Notes under the pieces: generated by a model
What the model was told of the DNA's origin: nothing
Seen by the model: the letters and a program-made list of their open reading frames with translations, nothing else
Database searches by the model: none
Assembly: GCA_019241635.1 (NCBI GenBank)
Contig: JAFAWR010000037.1
Span: forward strand, 1 to 64,000
Origin: Solirubrobacterales bacterium
GTDB lineage: Bacteria > Actinomycetota > Thermoleophilia > Solirubrobacterales > Solirubrobacteraceae
Length of the DNA stretch: 64,000 nt
Direction of reading: 5' to 3'
Translations under genes and position numbers: made by a program
Part shown: positions 41,588 to 49,429 of the stretch, in pieces
Layout of the letters: every line of letters starts with the position of its first letter
Position numbering within the stretch: the first letter of the stretch is position 1

Positions 41588-42177
41588 GAGCCGCCGATCA
41601 GGACGCCGATCGCGACCACGATCGCTCCGGCGCCGGTCACGACGACCATCGAGTTGCGCAGCGGCACGTGGAGGAAGCGGTAGCGGATCCAGGAGATCAC
41701 GAACAGCTCGACCACGACCACGCAGCCGGCCACGATCAGCGCGGTGTGGACGTTGTTGATGATGAACGGCAGCGAGTGGAACACGCCGCCAAACGCGGTG
41801 GCCCCGCCGGTGATCGCACCGCGCACGATGGCCGAGCCACGGCCGGTCTCCTCGCCGGTGTCCGATAGCGCCTCCGAGAAGCCCATGCTCACGCCGGCGC
41901 CGAGCGCCGTGGCGATCCCGACGACGAGCGCGGTGTGTGAACTGCTCGAGATCGCGGCGGCGAAGATCGGGGCCAGCGTCGAGACCGTCCCGTCGATCAT
42001 CCCGACCAGTGCGGGCTGCACGACACGAAGCACGAAGGTCCGATCGTCGAAGCCGGTCAGGCTGGCGATCCAGTGGGTCAGCCGGAAGGTGGAGTGGGCG
42101 AAAGGCCGGTCCGGGCTGGGCGACGCGGCCGGCTCGGTCTCCTCCCGATCGGCGGGGCTGGCGACGTCCTGGTTCAT
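41584..42177 (-). CDS. VIT1/CCC1-family iron/manganese transporter
   Basis: 197 residues from ATG 42177. About five membrane segments. Family motifs: LVGMIDGTVSTLAPIFAAA in TM1 and MGFSEALSDTGEE after TM2, with acidic residues expected to bind metal. No ferritin-like domain. It is divergent from a Fur-family regulator with 66 nt between start codons, so iron- or peroxide-responsive control is likely. It would export or sequester Fe(II)/Mn(II). Confidence 0.85.
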   Translation of the reverse strand: MNQDVASPADREETEPAASPSPDRPFAHSTFRLTHWIASLTGFDDRTFVLRVVQPALVGMIDGTVSTLAPIFAAAISSSSHTALVVGIATALGAGVSMGFSEALSDTGEETGRGSAIVRGAITGGATAFGGVFHSLPFIINNVHTALIVAGCVVVVELFVISWIRYRFLHVPLRNSMVVVTGAGAIVVAIGVLIGGS

Positions 42178-42186
42178 GCTTGCGGC

Positions 42187-42192
42187 ACTATA
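42187..42192 (-). promoter_or_regulatory. Putative leaderless -10 box (TATAGT) of the VIT-type gene
   Basis: Minus-strand TATAGT ends 9 nt before the ATG at 42177. TTAGAATAA at 42202-42210, close by in the divergent control region, resembles a half-site of a Fur/PerR box. Confidence 0.45.
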
Positions 42193-42228
42193 GCAAGTGA
42201 CTTAGAATAAGGACGCCCTAACTTGAGC

Positions 42229-42234
42229 TATGAT
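42229..42234 (+). promoter_or_regulatory. Putative leaderless -10 box (TATGAT) of the fur-family gene
   Basis: TATGAT ends 9 nt before ATG 42244; supports that start over TTG 42223. Confidence 0.45.
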
Positions 42235-42243
42235 GTAACGAAA

Positions 42244-42684
42244 ATGTTTCCGACTTCCGACACCGATGCCCGACTGGTGGGCAAGCTGCGCGACCGTCGA
42301 CTCCGGGTGACCCCGCAGCGGATAGTCATCCACCGCGCGCTGTGCAGCCAGGCCCGTCACATGACCGCCGAGCAGGTGCTCGCGTCGGTGTCGGATGTCC
42401 TGCCCGGCACCTCCCTGCCGACCGTGTACTCGACCCTCGAGCTGCTCGAGGAGCTCGGGCTCGTGCGGCGCGTGGGCGCGGGCAACGGCGCCGTCGTGTT
42501 CGACTCGCGGGTGGAACCGCATGCTCACACGGTGTGCCGGCGCTGCGGGGCGATCGCCGATCTGGAGGGCGCCTCGGCGCCGAAGAACGCGCTCAGCATG
42601 GCCGCGGCCACCGGGTTCGCTCCCGACCACGCGCAGCTCGTCGTGTGGGGACTGTGCTCGGCGTGCGCCCCGCGAACCGGCTGA
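42244..42684 (+). CDS. Fur-family transcriptional regulator (PerR/Fur-like)
   Basis: 146 residues. Winged helix about 10-85 (RVTPQRIVIHRAL, HMTAEQVLASV, LPTVYSTLELLEELG). Metal sites: HAHTVCRRCG and a second structural pair CSAC near the C-terminus, giving the four-Cys zinc site, with the regulatory site at the HAH motif. Senses iron or peroxide; which of the two cannot be said. Probably controls itself and the divergent VIT transporter. Confidence 0.9.
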   Translation: MFPTSDTDARLVGKLRDRRLRVTPQRIVIHRALCSQARHMTAEQVLASVSDVLPGTSLPTVYSTLELLEELGLVRRVGAGNGAVVFDSRVEPHAHTVCRRCGAIADLEGASAPKNALSMAAATGFAPDHAQLVVWGLCSACAPRTG

Positions 42685-42702
42685 GATAGCGTTCAGCGCG
42701 GG

Positions 42703-43641
42703 ATGCGCGCGATCGTCTTCGAGCGAAACGGTGGGCCCGAGGTCCTCGAGTGCCGGGACGTGCCGGCGCCGGAGCCCGGCGAGGGCCAGGTGCTGGTCGA
42801 CGTCGAGGCGGTCGGGATCAACTACCGCGACGTGTACGAGCGGAACGGCAACGGCTACGGGTCCGAACCACCGGCGATCATCGGCGTGGAGGGCGCGGGC
42901 AAGGTCCACGACTCCGGTGAGCGCGTGGCCTGGGTTGGCGTTCCCGGTAGCTACGCCGAACAGGTGGTCGCAGCGCGCGACAGGCTCGTGCCGGTTCCCA
43001 ACGGCGTCGACACCGAGGTGGCCGCGGCGGCGCTCCTGCAGGGCATGACCGCGCACTACCTGGCCGCCGACTCCTATCCGATCGAGGACGGGAATTGGGT
43101 GATCGTGCACGCGGCCGCCGGGGGCGTCGGGCTGCTCCTGACCCAGATCGCCAAGTCGCGCGGCGGCCGGGTGATCGCGACCACCTCGTCCGAGGACAAG
43201 GCCGAGCTGGCCCGTGGCGCCGGTGCCGACGAGGTGATCGGCTACGACGGCTTCGCCGAGCGTGCCCGCGAAATCACCGGTGGCGAGGGCGTCGCGGCGA
43301 TCTACGACGGGGTGGGCAAGGCGACCTTTGAGGCGGGGTTGAAGGCGCTCCGGCCAACCGGGCGAATGATCCTCTACGGCGCGGCCAGCGGCCAGCCCGA
43401 TCCGCTCAACCTGGCCGTGCTCGCTTCGGCCGGTTCGCTGTACGTCCAGCGCCCCACGCTCCAGACCTATACGCGCACGCCGGAGCTGCTCCGTGAGCGG
43501 GCGGGCGCGCTGTTCGAGCTGATCGCGGACGGCCGGCTCAATGTCCGCATCGGCGCCCGCTACCCGCTCGATCAGGCCCGGCAGGCCCACGAGGACCTCG
43601 AGGCGCGCAAGACGACCGGAAAGCTGCTGCTCGTCCCGTGA
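42703..43641 (+). CDS. Quinone oxidoreductase-like MDR enzyme (NADPH-dependent)
   Basis: 312 residues. GroES-like N-terminal domain (about 1-115) and Rossmann domain with AAAGGVGLLLTQIAK at about 142-157. No zinc-binding Cys set, so it is of the QOR (zeta-crystallin) type. It ends in a GTGA overlap with the SRPBCC gene, beginning a long co-directional run. Substrate unknown; family members reduce quinones or enones. Confidence 0.9.
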   Translation: MRAIVFERNGGPEVLECRDVPAPEPGEGQVLVDVEAVGINYRDVYERNGNGYGSEPPAIIGVEGAGKVHDSGERVAWVGVPGSYAEQVVAARDRLVPVPNGVDTEVAAAALLQGMTAHYLAADSYPIEDGNWVIVHAAAGGVGLLLTQIAKSRGGRVIATTSSEDKAELARGAGADEVIGYDGFAERAREITGGEGVAAIYDGVGKATFEAGLKALRPTGRMILYGAASGQPDPLNLAVLASAGSLYVQRPTLQTYTRTPELLRERAGALFELIADGRLNVRIGARYPLDQARQAHEDLEARKTTGKLLLVP

Positions 43642-44087
43642 AGGAGCTGCAGGGACGGGCCAGCGCCGAGCTCGACGTGCCGGCCCGGGACTGCTATGAG
43701 TTGCTGGCGGAGGTCGAGCGCTATCCGGAGTGGTTCGAGGTGGTGAGCGTGGTGGAGATCCTCGAAGCCGAGCGGAACGGCACGCCGGGGCTGGCCCGGG
43801 CCGAGCTGCACGTGCCCCAGAGCCCGTTCGGCACCCATTTCGAGCTGTTCGTGGCCGTGCGCACCGAGCGGCCGGGGACGATCACGCTGACTCGGGTGCC
43901 CGACGGTGTGGCTGATGAGGACCGGCTCGAGCTGATCTGGCGCGTGGCGGGCCGCCGGTCGACCCGGCTCGAGCTGGAGTTCGACGCCGCCGCGTCGTTC
44001 GTCCCCGGGTTCATTCCGGTGGGCGGCGCCGGCGACGCGATCGCCCGGGCGGCGATAGAAGCCGCGCGGGCCGCGCTCGGGCGGTAG
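43638..44087 (+). CDS. SRPBCC (START-like cyclase/dehydrase) domain protein
   Basis: 149 residues from GTG 43638. Helix-grip fold: a first strand with SAELDVPARDCYELLAEVER, the YPEWFEVV segment typical of polyketide cyclase/dehydrase or COQ10-like proteins, then antiparallel strands and the long C-terminal helix IARAAIEAARAAL. Binds a hydrophobic ligand in its cavity; identity unknown. Coupled to the quinone oxidoreductase, which may hint at a lipophilic quinone ligand. Confidence 0.82.
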   Translation: MKELQGRASAELDVPARDCYELLAEVERYPEWFEVVSVVEILEAERNGTPGLARAELHVPQSPFGTHFELFVAVRTERPGTITLTRVPDGVADEDRLELIWRVAGRRSTRLELEFDAAASFVPGFIPVGGAGDAIARAAIEAARAALGR

Positions 44088-44090
44088 GCT
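44085..44090 (+). promoter_or_regulatory. Putative leaderless -10 box (TAGGCT) of the phosphoesterase gene
   Basis: TAGGCT ends 7 nt before ATG 44098. Its TAG is at the same time the stop codon of the SRPBCC gene. Confidence 0.5.
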
Positions 44091-44097
44091 GGCGCCC

Positions 44098-45642
44098 ATG
44101 TGGGGGCAGATCGACCGGGTTGCGCTCCGGGAGTTCGCTCACTTGCTGCCCGAGAGGCTGCGGCAGGTCATCGACATCGCGGCCGCCGACGTCCCGCCGG
44201 CGCCGAGCGCGCGGATCCCGGCGCCCACCGACGAGGCGGCCGGACGGCTCGAGCGGATCGAGCACATCGTGGTCGTGATGATGGAGAACCGCTCGTTCGA
44301 TCACATGCTCGGCTACCTGTCGCTGGCGGCGTCTGACGGCGGGCGCGCCCGGAGCGACATCGACGGGCTGCGCGGGCCGGCGGAAAACTTCAACCTGCAC
44401 GACGGGCAGCGTTACCCGGTCCACCACCTCTCGCGGACCGAGTTCTCGGGCGAGGCCGAGGATCCCGATCATGCCGGCCCCGCGGTCGACGAGCAGCTGT
44501 CGGGCGGTGGTCAGGGGTTCGTGGACAACTTCGCGAAGTACTCCGAAGCCGAGGCGCAGAAGCTGGGCGTGCCCGTTCCCGACCCCGGACTGGTGATGGG
44601 CTACTACAACGGCGACGACCTGCCGGTGTACGACCACCTGGCGGCCGAGTACTGCGTAGTGGACCGCTGGTTCAGTTCGGTTCCCGGGGCGACGTGGCCC
44701 AACCGGTTGTACGCGCTGGCCGGCCAGGCCGCCGGAAGCCGCAGCGACATCTCGGTGCCGATCTACGCGCTGCCGACGTTCGCGCGCTACCTCGACGAGG
44801 CAGGCGTGTCGTGGCGCTGGTATTCGTTCGACCCGGGCACGCTGCGCGCGGCCGACCCCGAGTACCGGCTCGGCCACCACGATCACTTCGGCTACGTCGA
44901 TGCGCGCAAGCTCAGCATTCGCGAGGAGGTGGCGGGCAAGCTGACCGAGAAGGGCTCGTTCCTGGACGACGTGGCCGGCGGCGAGCTGCCGGCGGTGAGC
45001 TGGATCGATCCTCACTTCAAGGACCTGCGCGTTCTCGGGCCGGATTCCAACGACGACCACTCGCCCTCGGACGTGATCGCGGGACAGGACCTGATCCTGA
45101 CCATCTACCACGCGCTCAGCTCGAACCAGCAGACCTGGCCGAAGACGCTCATGATCGTCGTCTACGACGAGCACGGCGGGTTCTACGACCACGTGGCGCC
45201 GCCGGCCGCGGTGGACGATCACCCGGACTTCCAGCGGTTAGGGGTCCGGGTGCCGGCGCTGATCATCTCCCCGCTGGTCAAGCCCGGGTCGACCTCCTCC
45301 GCGCTGCTCGGACCCGATTTCCACTTCGACCACACCTCGATCATGAAGACGATCTTCACCCGGTTCTGCCAGCGCGACGGCCAGATCCCGGCCATGACCG
45401 CGCGCGCGGCGGCCGCCAACCATCTCGGGCACCTGCTCACGGACGACGCCCGGGCCGACGTGCCCGACCATTCAGGGGTGGCCAAGACCGTCATGGACTG
45501 GCGCACCGGCTTCACCCAGGCCCGGTTCGCCGATCCGGTCGGGTCGGTCGCGCCGCCGCGCGAGCTCACCGACTTCCAGAACGGCTTCTACGAGATGGCC
45601 CGGCTGCTCCGCGAGGCCGGACTGCCCGGCGGCCATCCGTGA
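44098..45642 (+). CDS. Phospholipase C/acid phosphatase-family phosphoesterase
   Basis: 514 residues. Canonical N-terminal motif IEHIVVVMMENRSFDHMLG at about residues 56-74, with the metal-ligand Glu and Asn; VVDRWFSSVPGATWPNR; and the C-terminal metal segment VVYDEHGGFYDHV. No signal peptide is seen at the N-terminus, which is unusual because most relatives are exported. It hydrolyses phospholipid or phosphate esters. Its last base pairs overlap the acyl-CoA ligase start. Paralogue of the altered protein at 8856. Confidence 0.88.
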   Translation: MWGQIDRVALREFAHLLPERLRQVIDIAAADVPPAPSARIPAPTDEAAGRLERIEHIVVVMMENRSFDHMLGYLSLAASDGGRARSDIDGLRGPAENFNLHDGQRYPVHHLSRTEFSGEAEDPDHAGPAVDEQLSGGGQGFVDNFAKYSEAEAQKLGVPVPDPGLVMGYYNGDDLPVYDHLAAEYCVVDRWFSSVPGATWPNRLYALAGQAAGSRSDISVPIYALPTFARYLDEAGVSWRWYSFDPGTLRAADPEYRLGHHDHFGYVDARKLSIREEVAGKLTEKGSFLDDVAGGELPAVSWIDPHFKDLRVLGPDSNDDHSPSDVIAGQDLILTIYHALSSNQQTWPKTLMIVVYDEHGGFYDHVAPPAAVDDHPDFQRLGVRVPALIISPLVKPGSTSSALLGPDFHFDHTSIMKTIFTRFCQRDGQIPAMTARAAAANHLGHLLTDDARADVPDHSGVAKTVMDWRTGFTQARFADPVGSVAPPRELTDFQNGFYEMARLLREAGLPGGHP

Positions 45643-47207
45643 CCGCGGCCGCCTCGAAGAACCTGGCACGCCTGGCCGAGGCGGCGTTCGAGCGGCGGGG
45701 CGATTACGAAGCGCTGCTGTTCGAGGGGCGCTGGCATGGGTCGGCCGAGCTGTTCTCGCGAGCGTGTCGGTTGGCCGGCGGCCTGGCCGCGCTGGGGATC
45801 CAGGCCGGTGAGCGAGTGGTGGTCAGCATGGCGAACTGCCCCGAGGTGACCATCGCCTACCAGGCGCTGTGGCGCGCCGGCGCGGTGGTCACGCCGGCCA
45901 CCTTCCTGCTCACCACGCCCGACCTGCGCCATGTGATCGCCGACTCCGGCGCGGTGGCGGTGATCACCACGCCGGACTTCGTCGGCAAGGTGCGCGAGGC
46001 GGTCGAGGGCTTGCCGGATGTGCGCCACGTGATCTCGACCTCGACGGCCGAGGGCGGCGGGGCCTCGGGCGACGCGGGCGTGCTTGCTCTGAGTTCTCTC
46101 GAAGCGGATTCGCCGGCACCGATCGTGGCCCGGGCCGACGACGACCTGGCTGCCCTGCTGTACACGGGCGGGACCACCGGCCGGGCCAAGGGCGTGATGC
46201 TCTCGCACGCCAACCTGTGGTTCTCGGGGTCCGCGGTGCAGAAGGCCTCACACGTGGACGGGGTGAACCGGGGGCTGGTCACGCTGCCGCTGTCTCACTC
46301 CTACGGCATCCTGGTGACGATCGGCGGGATGCACTCACCGGAGTCGCCGGTCAACGTGCTGCTGCGCTGGTTCGATCCGCGCAGGTTCCTCGAGATGATC
46401 GCCGAGCACCGCCTGCAGACGAGCGCGGTGGTGCCCTCGATGCTCCACCTGCTGCTCGCGCAGCCGCTCGAGGAGTTCGACCTGAGCTCACTCGTCTACC
46501 TCGGATGCGGGGCGGCGCCGCTCGCGCCTGGAGTGGCCGCCGAGATCGAGCGCCGGATCCCCGGCGTCACGGTCCGCCAGGGCTACGGGCTGACCGAGAC
46601 GGCGGCGCTGATCTCGACCAACCCGGTTGGCCGCGAGAAGCCGGGATCGGTAGGGCTGCCGGTGCCGGGGACCGAGGTTCGGGTCCTCGACGACGACGGC
46701 GAGGCGGTGGCAGCCGGCGAGGTGGGCGAGATCTGCTGTCGCTCGCCGGGTTTGATGCGGGGCTACTGGCGCTCGGGCGGGCGCGACCCCGAATCGACCG
46801 CGGAGACGATCCGCGACGGGTGGCTGCACACCGGCGACATCGGCTACATCGATGATGGCGGCTACCTGTTCATCGTCGATCGCAAGAAGGACGTGATCAT
46901 CCGCGGCGGGTTCAACGTGTACCCGCGCGACGTCGAGGATGCGCTGCTCGAGCACCCAGCGGTGACCGGCGCCGGCGTGGTGGGGCGTCCCGACGAGCGC
47001 CATGGCGAGGAGGTGGTCGCGTTCGTGTCGGTGTCGGGCGAGCCGGGCGCGGTCGGCACCGACAGCCTCGTGGAATGGGCGCGGGACCGGATCGGCGGCT
47101 ACAAGTACCCGCGGGAAGTATTCATCGTCGACGCGATGCCGCTGACCGCGGTGGGCAAGCTGGACCGCAAGGCGCTGCGGACGCGCGTGCGCGTGCCGGC
47201 CGGCTGA
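45639..47207 (+). CDS. AMP-forming acyl-CoA synthetase/ligase
   Basis: 522 residues from GTG 45639. Motifs: P-loop LLYTGGTTGRAKGVMLSH (about 170-187), GYGLTETA, GWLHTGDIGYIDDGGYLF, hinge VDRKKD, and catalytic Lys in AVGKLDRKAL near the C-terminus. Activates a carboxylic acid to its CoA thioester with ATP. Coupled to a phospholipase-like gene, so fatty acids released from lipids are a plausible substrate; this is inference. Confidence 0.9.
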   Translation: MTAAASKNLARLAEAAFERRGDYEALLFEGRWHGSAELFSRACRLAGGLAALGIQAGERVVVSMANCPEVTIAYQALWRAGAVVTPATFLLTTPDLRHVIADSGAVAVITTPDFVGKVREAVEGLPDVRHVISTSTAEGGGASGDAGVLALSSLEADSPAPIVARADDDLAALLYTGGTTGRAKGVMLSHANLWFSGSAVQKASHVDGVNRGLVTLPLSHSYGILVTIGGMHSPESPVNVLLRWFDPRRFLEMIAEHRLQTSAVVPSMLHLLLAQPLEEFDLSSLVYLGCGAAPLAPGVAAEIERRIPGVTVRQGYGLTETAALISTNPVGREKPGSVGLPVPGTEVRVLDDDGEAVAAGEVGEICCRSPGLMRGYWRSGGRDPESTAETIRDGWLHTGDIGYIDDGGYLFIVDRKKDVIIRGGFNVYPRDVEDALLEHPAVTGAGVVGRPDERHGEEVVAFVSVSGEPGAVGTDSLVEWARDRIGGYKYPREVFIVDAMPLTAVGKLDRKALRTRVRVPAG

Positions 47208-47230
47208 GGCGCTCTGATAGACCTCGGTTG

Positions 47231-48166
47231 ATGGCGGATCTGCCCCATCGGTCGCTCGGCGCGGATGGACCTGAGGTCGCGGTCGTCGGCCTGGGCTGCA
47301 ACAACTTCGGCCGGCGGGTCGACCTAGCCGGCACCCGGGCGGTGGTCGATGCCGCGCTCGATGAAGGGATCACCTTCTTCGACACGTCGAACACCTATGG
47401 GGATCCCCGCGGGCGCAGTGAGGAGTTCCTGGGCGAGGTGCTGTCGGGACGGCGCGATCGGATCGTGCTGGCGACCAAGTTTGGGATGGATATGGGCGAT
47501 GGGCTTGGTCCCCGCGGCTCGCGCTCGTATGTGCTCCAGGCGTGCGAGGCGTCGCTTCGGCGGCTCCGCGTGGACGTGATCGACTACTACTGGTACCACC
47601 AGCCCGACGGCGTGACGCCGATCGCCGAGACACTCGAGGCGCTGGATGAGCTGGTCCGGGCCGGCAAGGTGCGATACATCGGGGCCTCGAACTTCAGCGC
47701 CGAGCAGATCGACGAGGCCGATTCGGTGGCGCGCGAGCGCGGCTTCGGCTTCACCGCGATCCAGAACAACTACAGCCTGCTCGTGCGCGATGCCGAGCAC
47801 GACGTGCTCCCGACGTGCGAGCGACTCGGGCTCGGCTTCGTCCCGTTCTTTCCCCTGGCCTCCGGGCTGCTCACCGGCAAGTACCGCCGGGGTGAGGCGG
47901 CGCCATCGGGGACGCGGCTCGCGGCGCGCGAGGAGGTGGGAACCGACGAGCAGTTCGATGTGGTCGAAGCGGTAGAGCGGTTCGCGGGCGATCGCGGCGT
48001 GTCGATGATCGACGTGGCGATCGGCGCGCTGCTGGCCCGGCCGGTCGTCTCGACGGTGATCGCCGGCGCCACCAAGCCCGAGCAGGTTTCGGTCAACGCG
48101 GGCGCTGCACGCTGGACGCCCAGCGAGAGTGACCTGGCTGCGTTACGGGAGCTTTTGGATCGATGA
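47231..48166 (+). CDS. Aldo/keto reductase
   Basis: 311 residues from ATG 47231. TIM-barrel AKR with the catalytic tetrad apparent: Asp in FFDTSNTYG, Tyr in the same segment, Lys in ATKFGMD and His in YYWYHQPDG. The cofactor end includes IAGATKPEQVSVNAG. Likely NADPH-dependent reduction of aldehydes or ketones. It ends in an ATGA overlap with a cupin gene. Confidence 0.9.
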   Translation: MADLPHRSLGADGPEVAVVGLGCNNFGRRVDLAGTRAVVDAALDEGITFFDTSNTYGDPRGRSEEFLGEVLSGRRDRIVLATKFGMDMGDGLGPRGSRSYVLQACEASLRRLRVDVIDYYWYHQPDGVTPIAETLEALDELVRAGKVRYIGASNFSAEQIDEADSVARERGFGFTAIQNNYSLLVRDAEHDVLPTCERLGLGFVPFFPLASGLLTGKYRRGEAAPSGTRLAAREEVGTDEQFDVVEAVERFAGDRGVSMIDVAIGALLARPVVSTVIAGATKPEQVSVNAGAARWTPSESDLAALRELLDR

Positions 48167-48525
48167 GCGACTACGACATTCACCTCGACGACAAGTTCGG
48201 CAGCCTCACGCTGATCGACCTGCCGGCCGAGATCGCCGCGAACGAGCCTTGGTTCAACCAGACGCTGACCACGGTCAACGACGCCGTGGTCCGCCTGGGC
48301 GTGATCGAGGGCGACTTCCACTGGCATCACCACGACGACACCGACGAGTTCTTCCTCGTGCTCGAGGGCCAGCTGCTGATCGACCTCCAGGACCGAGATA
48401 CCGTCGTCCTCGAACCCCATCAGGGCTTCACGGTGCCGCGACGGGTCGAGCACCGAACGCGCGCGCCGGTACGGACGGCGATCCTGATGGTCGAGGCGGC
48501 CGGCGTTCAGCCGACCGGAGACTGA
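48163..48525 (+). CDS. Single-domain cupin protein
   Basis: 120 residues. Cupin motif 1 is GDFHWHHHDDTDEFFLVLEG (residues about 47-66) with three His and a Glu to bind a metal, and motif 2 is VPRRVEHRT. Small cupins of this kind can be isomerases or dioxygenases or only bind sugar-like ligands. Coupled to the aldo/keto reductase. Function not predictable. Confidence 0.85.
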   Translation: MSDYDIHLDDKFGSLTLIDLPAEIAANEPWFNQTLTTVNDAVVRLGVIEGDFHWHHHDDTDEFFLVLEGQLLIDLQDRDTVVLEPHQGFTVPRRVEHRTRAPVRTAILMVEAAGVQPTGD

Positions 48526-48535
48526 GCCCGCTGTG

Positions 48536-49429
48536 ATGGCCGGGTTGCTGGGGTCGGCGCGTGGGGGTCGAGCTTCGCTGCGCGAGATGCTCGACGCCGG
48601 AGAGACCGTGCTCGCTCCGGGCTGCTACGACGCCCTGGGCGCGCGGCTGATCGAGGAGGCAGGCTTCCCGGCCGCCTACATGACCGGTTTCGGCAGCGCG
48701 GCCTCGCACCTGGGCCGGCCCGACATCGGGCTGATGTCGCTGCCCGAGATGGTCGACAACGCCCGGCGGATCGCCTCCGCGGTCGACATCCCGGTCATCG
48801 CCGACGCGGACACCGGCTACGGGAACGCGATCAACGTGATCCGCACGGTGCGCGAGTACGAGGCGGCCGGGGTGGCCGCCATCCACATCGAGGATCAGGT
48901 CATGCCCAAGAAGTGCGGTCATCTCGAGGGCAAGCAGGTCGTGCCCGCCGGCGAGATGGCCGCGAAGGTGTCGGCTGCCGTGGCCGCGCGCCGGTCGACC
49001 GAGTTCCTGATCATCGCGCGGACCGACGCGCGCGCGGTTGAGGGTCTCGAGATGGCGTTGACGCGGGCTCGCACGTACGTGGAGGCCGGCGCCGATGCGC
49101 TGTTCGTGGAGGCGCCACAGTCCGAAGCGGAGATCGAGGCGGTGGCGCGAGCGTTCCCGGACGTGCCGCTCCTGTTCAACTACGCCGAGGGCGGAAAGAC
49201 CCCGGCGGTTTCGTATCAGCGTCTGCGCTCGCTCGGGTTTTCATTGGTCATCTTCCCCCTCACGCTGCTGTTGGTGGCCACCTCGGCGATGCGGGCTGCC
49301 CTGGCGCGGGTGAAGGCCGATGGGTCGCCGATCGAGTTGCTGCCGTCGCTGCTCGCCTTCGACGAGTTCGTCGACTTCATCGGGCTGCCCGAGATCCGGG
49401 AGCTCGAGCAGCGCTTCGCGGAGGGGTGA
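48536..49429 (+). CDS. Isocitrate lyase/PEP mutase-family enzyme
   Basis: 297 residues from ATG 48536 (GTG 48533 one codon earlier is also possible). TIM barrel with ADADTGYGNA metal/phosphate segment, IEDQ, and the family catalytic loop KKCGH containing the Cys found in lyases such as 2-methylisocitrate lyase. No Asn-rich gating loop of true PEP mutases was noted, so a carboligase/lyase role is more likely. No prp genes accompany it, so the substrate is undecided. Its stop overlaps the pabB start. Confidence 0.85.
   Translation: MAGLLGSARGGRASLREMLDAGETVLAPGCYDALGARLIEEAGFPAAYMTGFGSAASHLGRPDIGLMSLPEMVDNARRIASAVDIPVIADADTGYGNAINVIRTVREYEAAGVAAIHIEDQVMPKKCGHLEGKQVVPAGEMAAKVSAAVAARRSTEFLIIARTDARAVEGLEMALTRARTYVEAGADALFVEAPQSEAEIEAVARAFPDVPLLFNYAEGGKTPAVSYQRLRSLGFSLVIFPLTLLLVATSAMRAALARVKADGSPIELLPSLLAFDEFVDFIGLPEIRELEQRFAEG

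Noticed and set aside
42202-42210. Full Fur/PerR box between the VIT and fur-family genes
   Set aside because: Only one half-site (TTAGAATAA) is convincing; the second half is not recognisable, so it is not listed as a separate operator.
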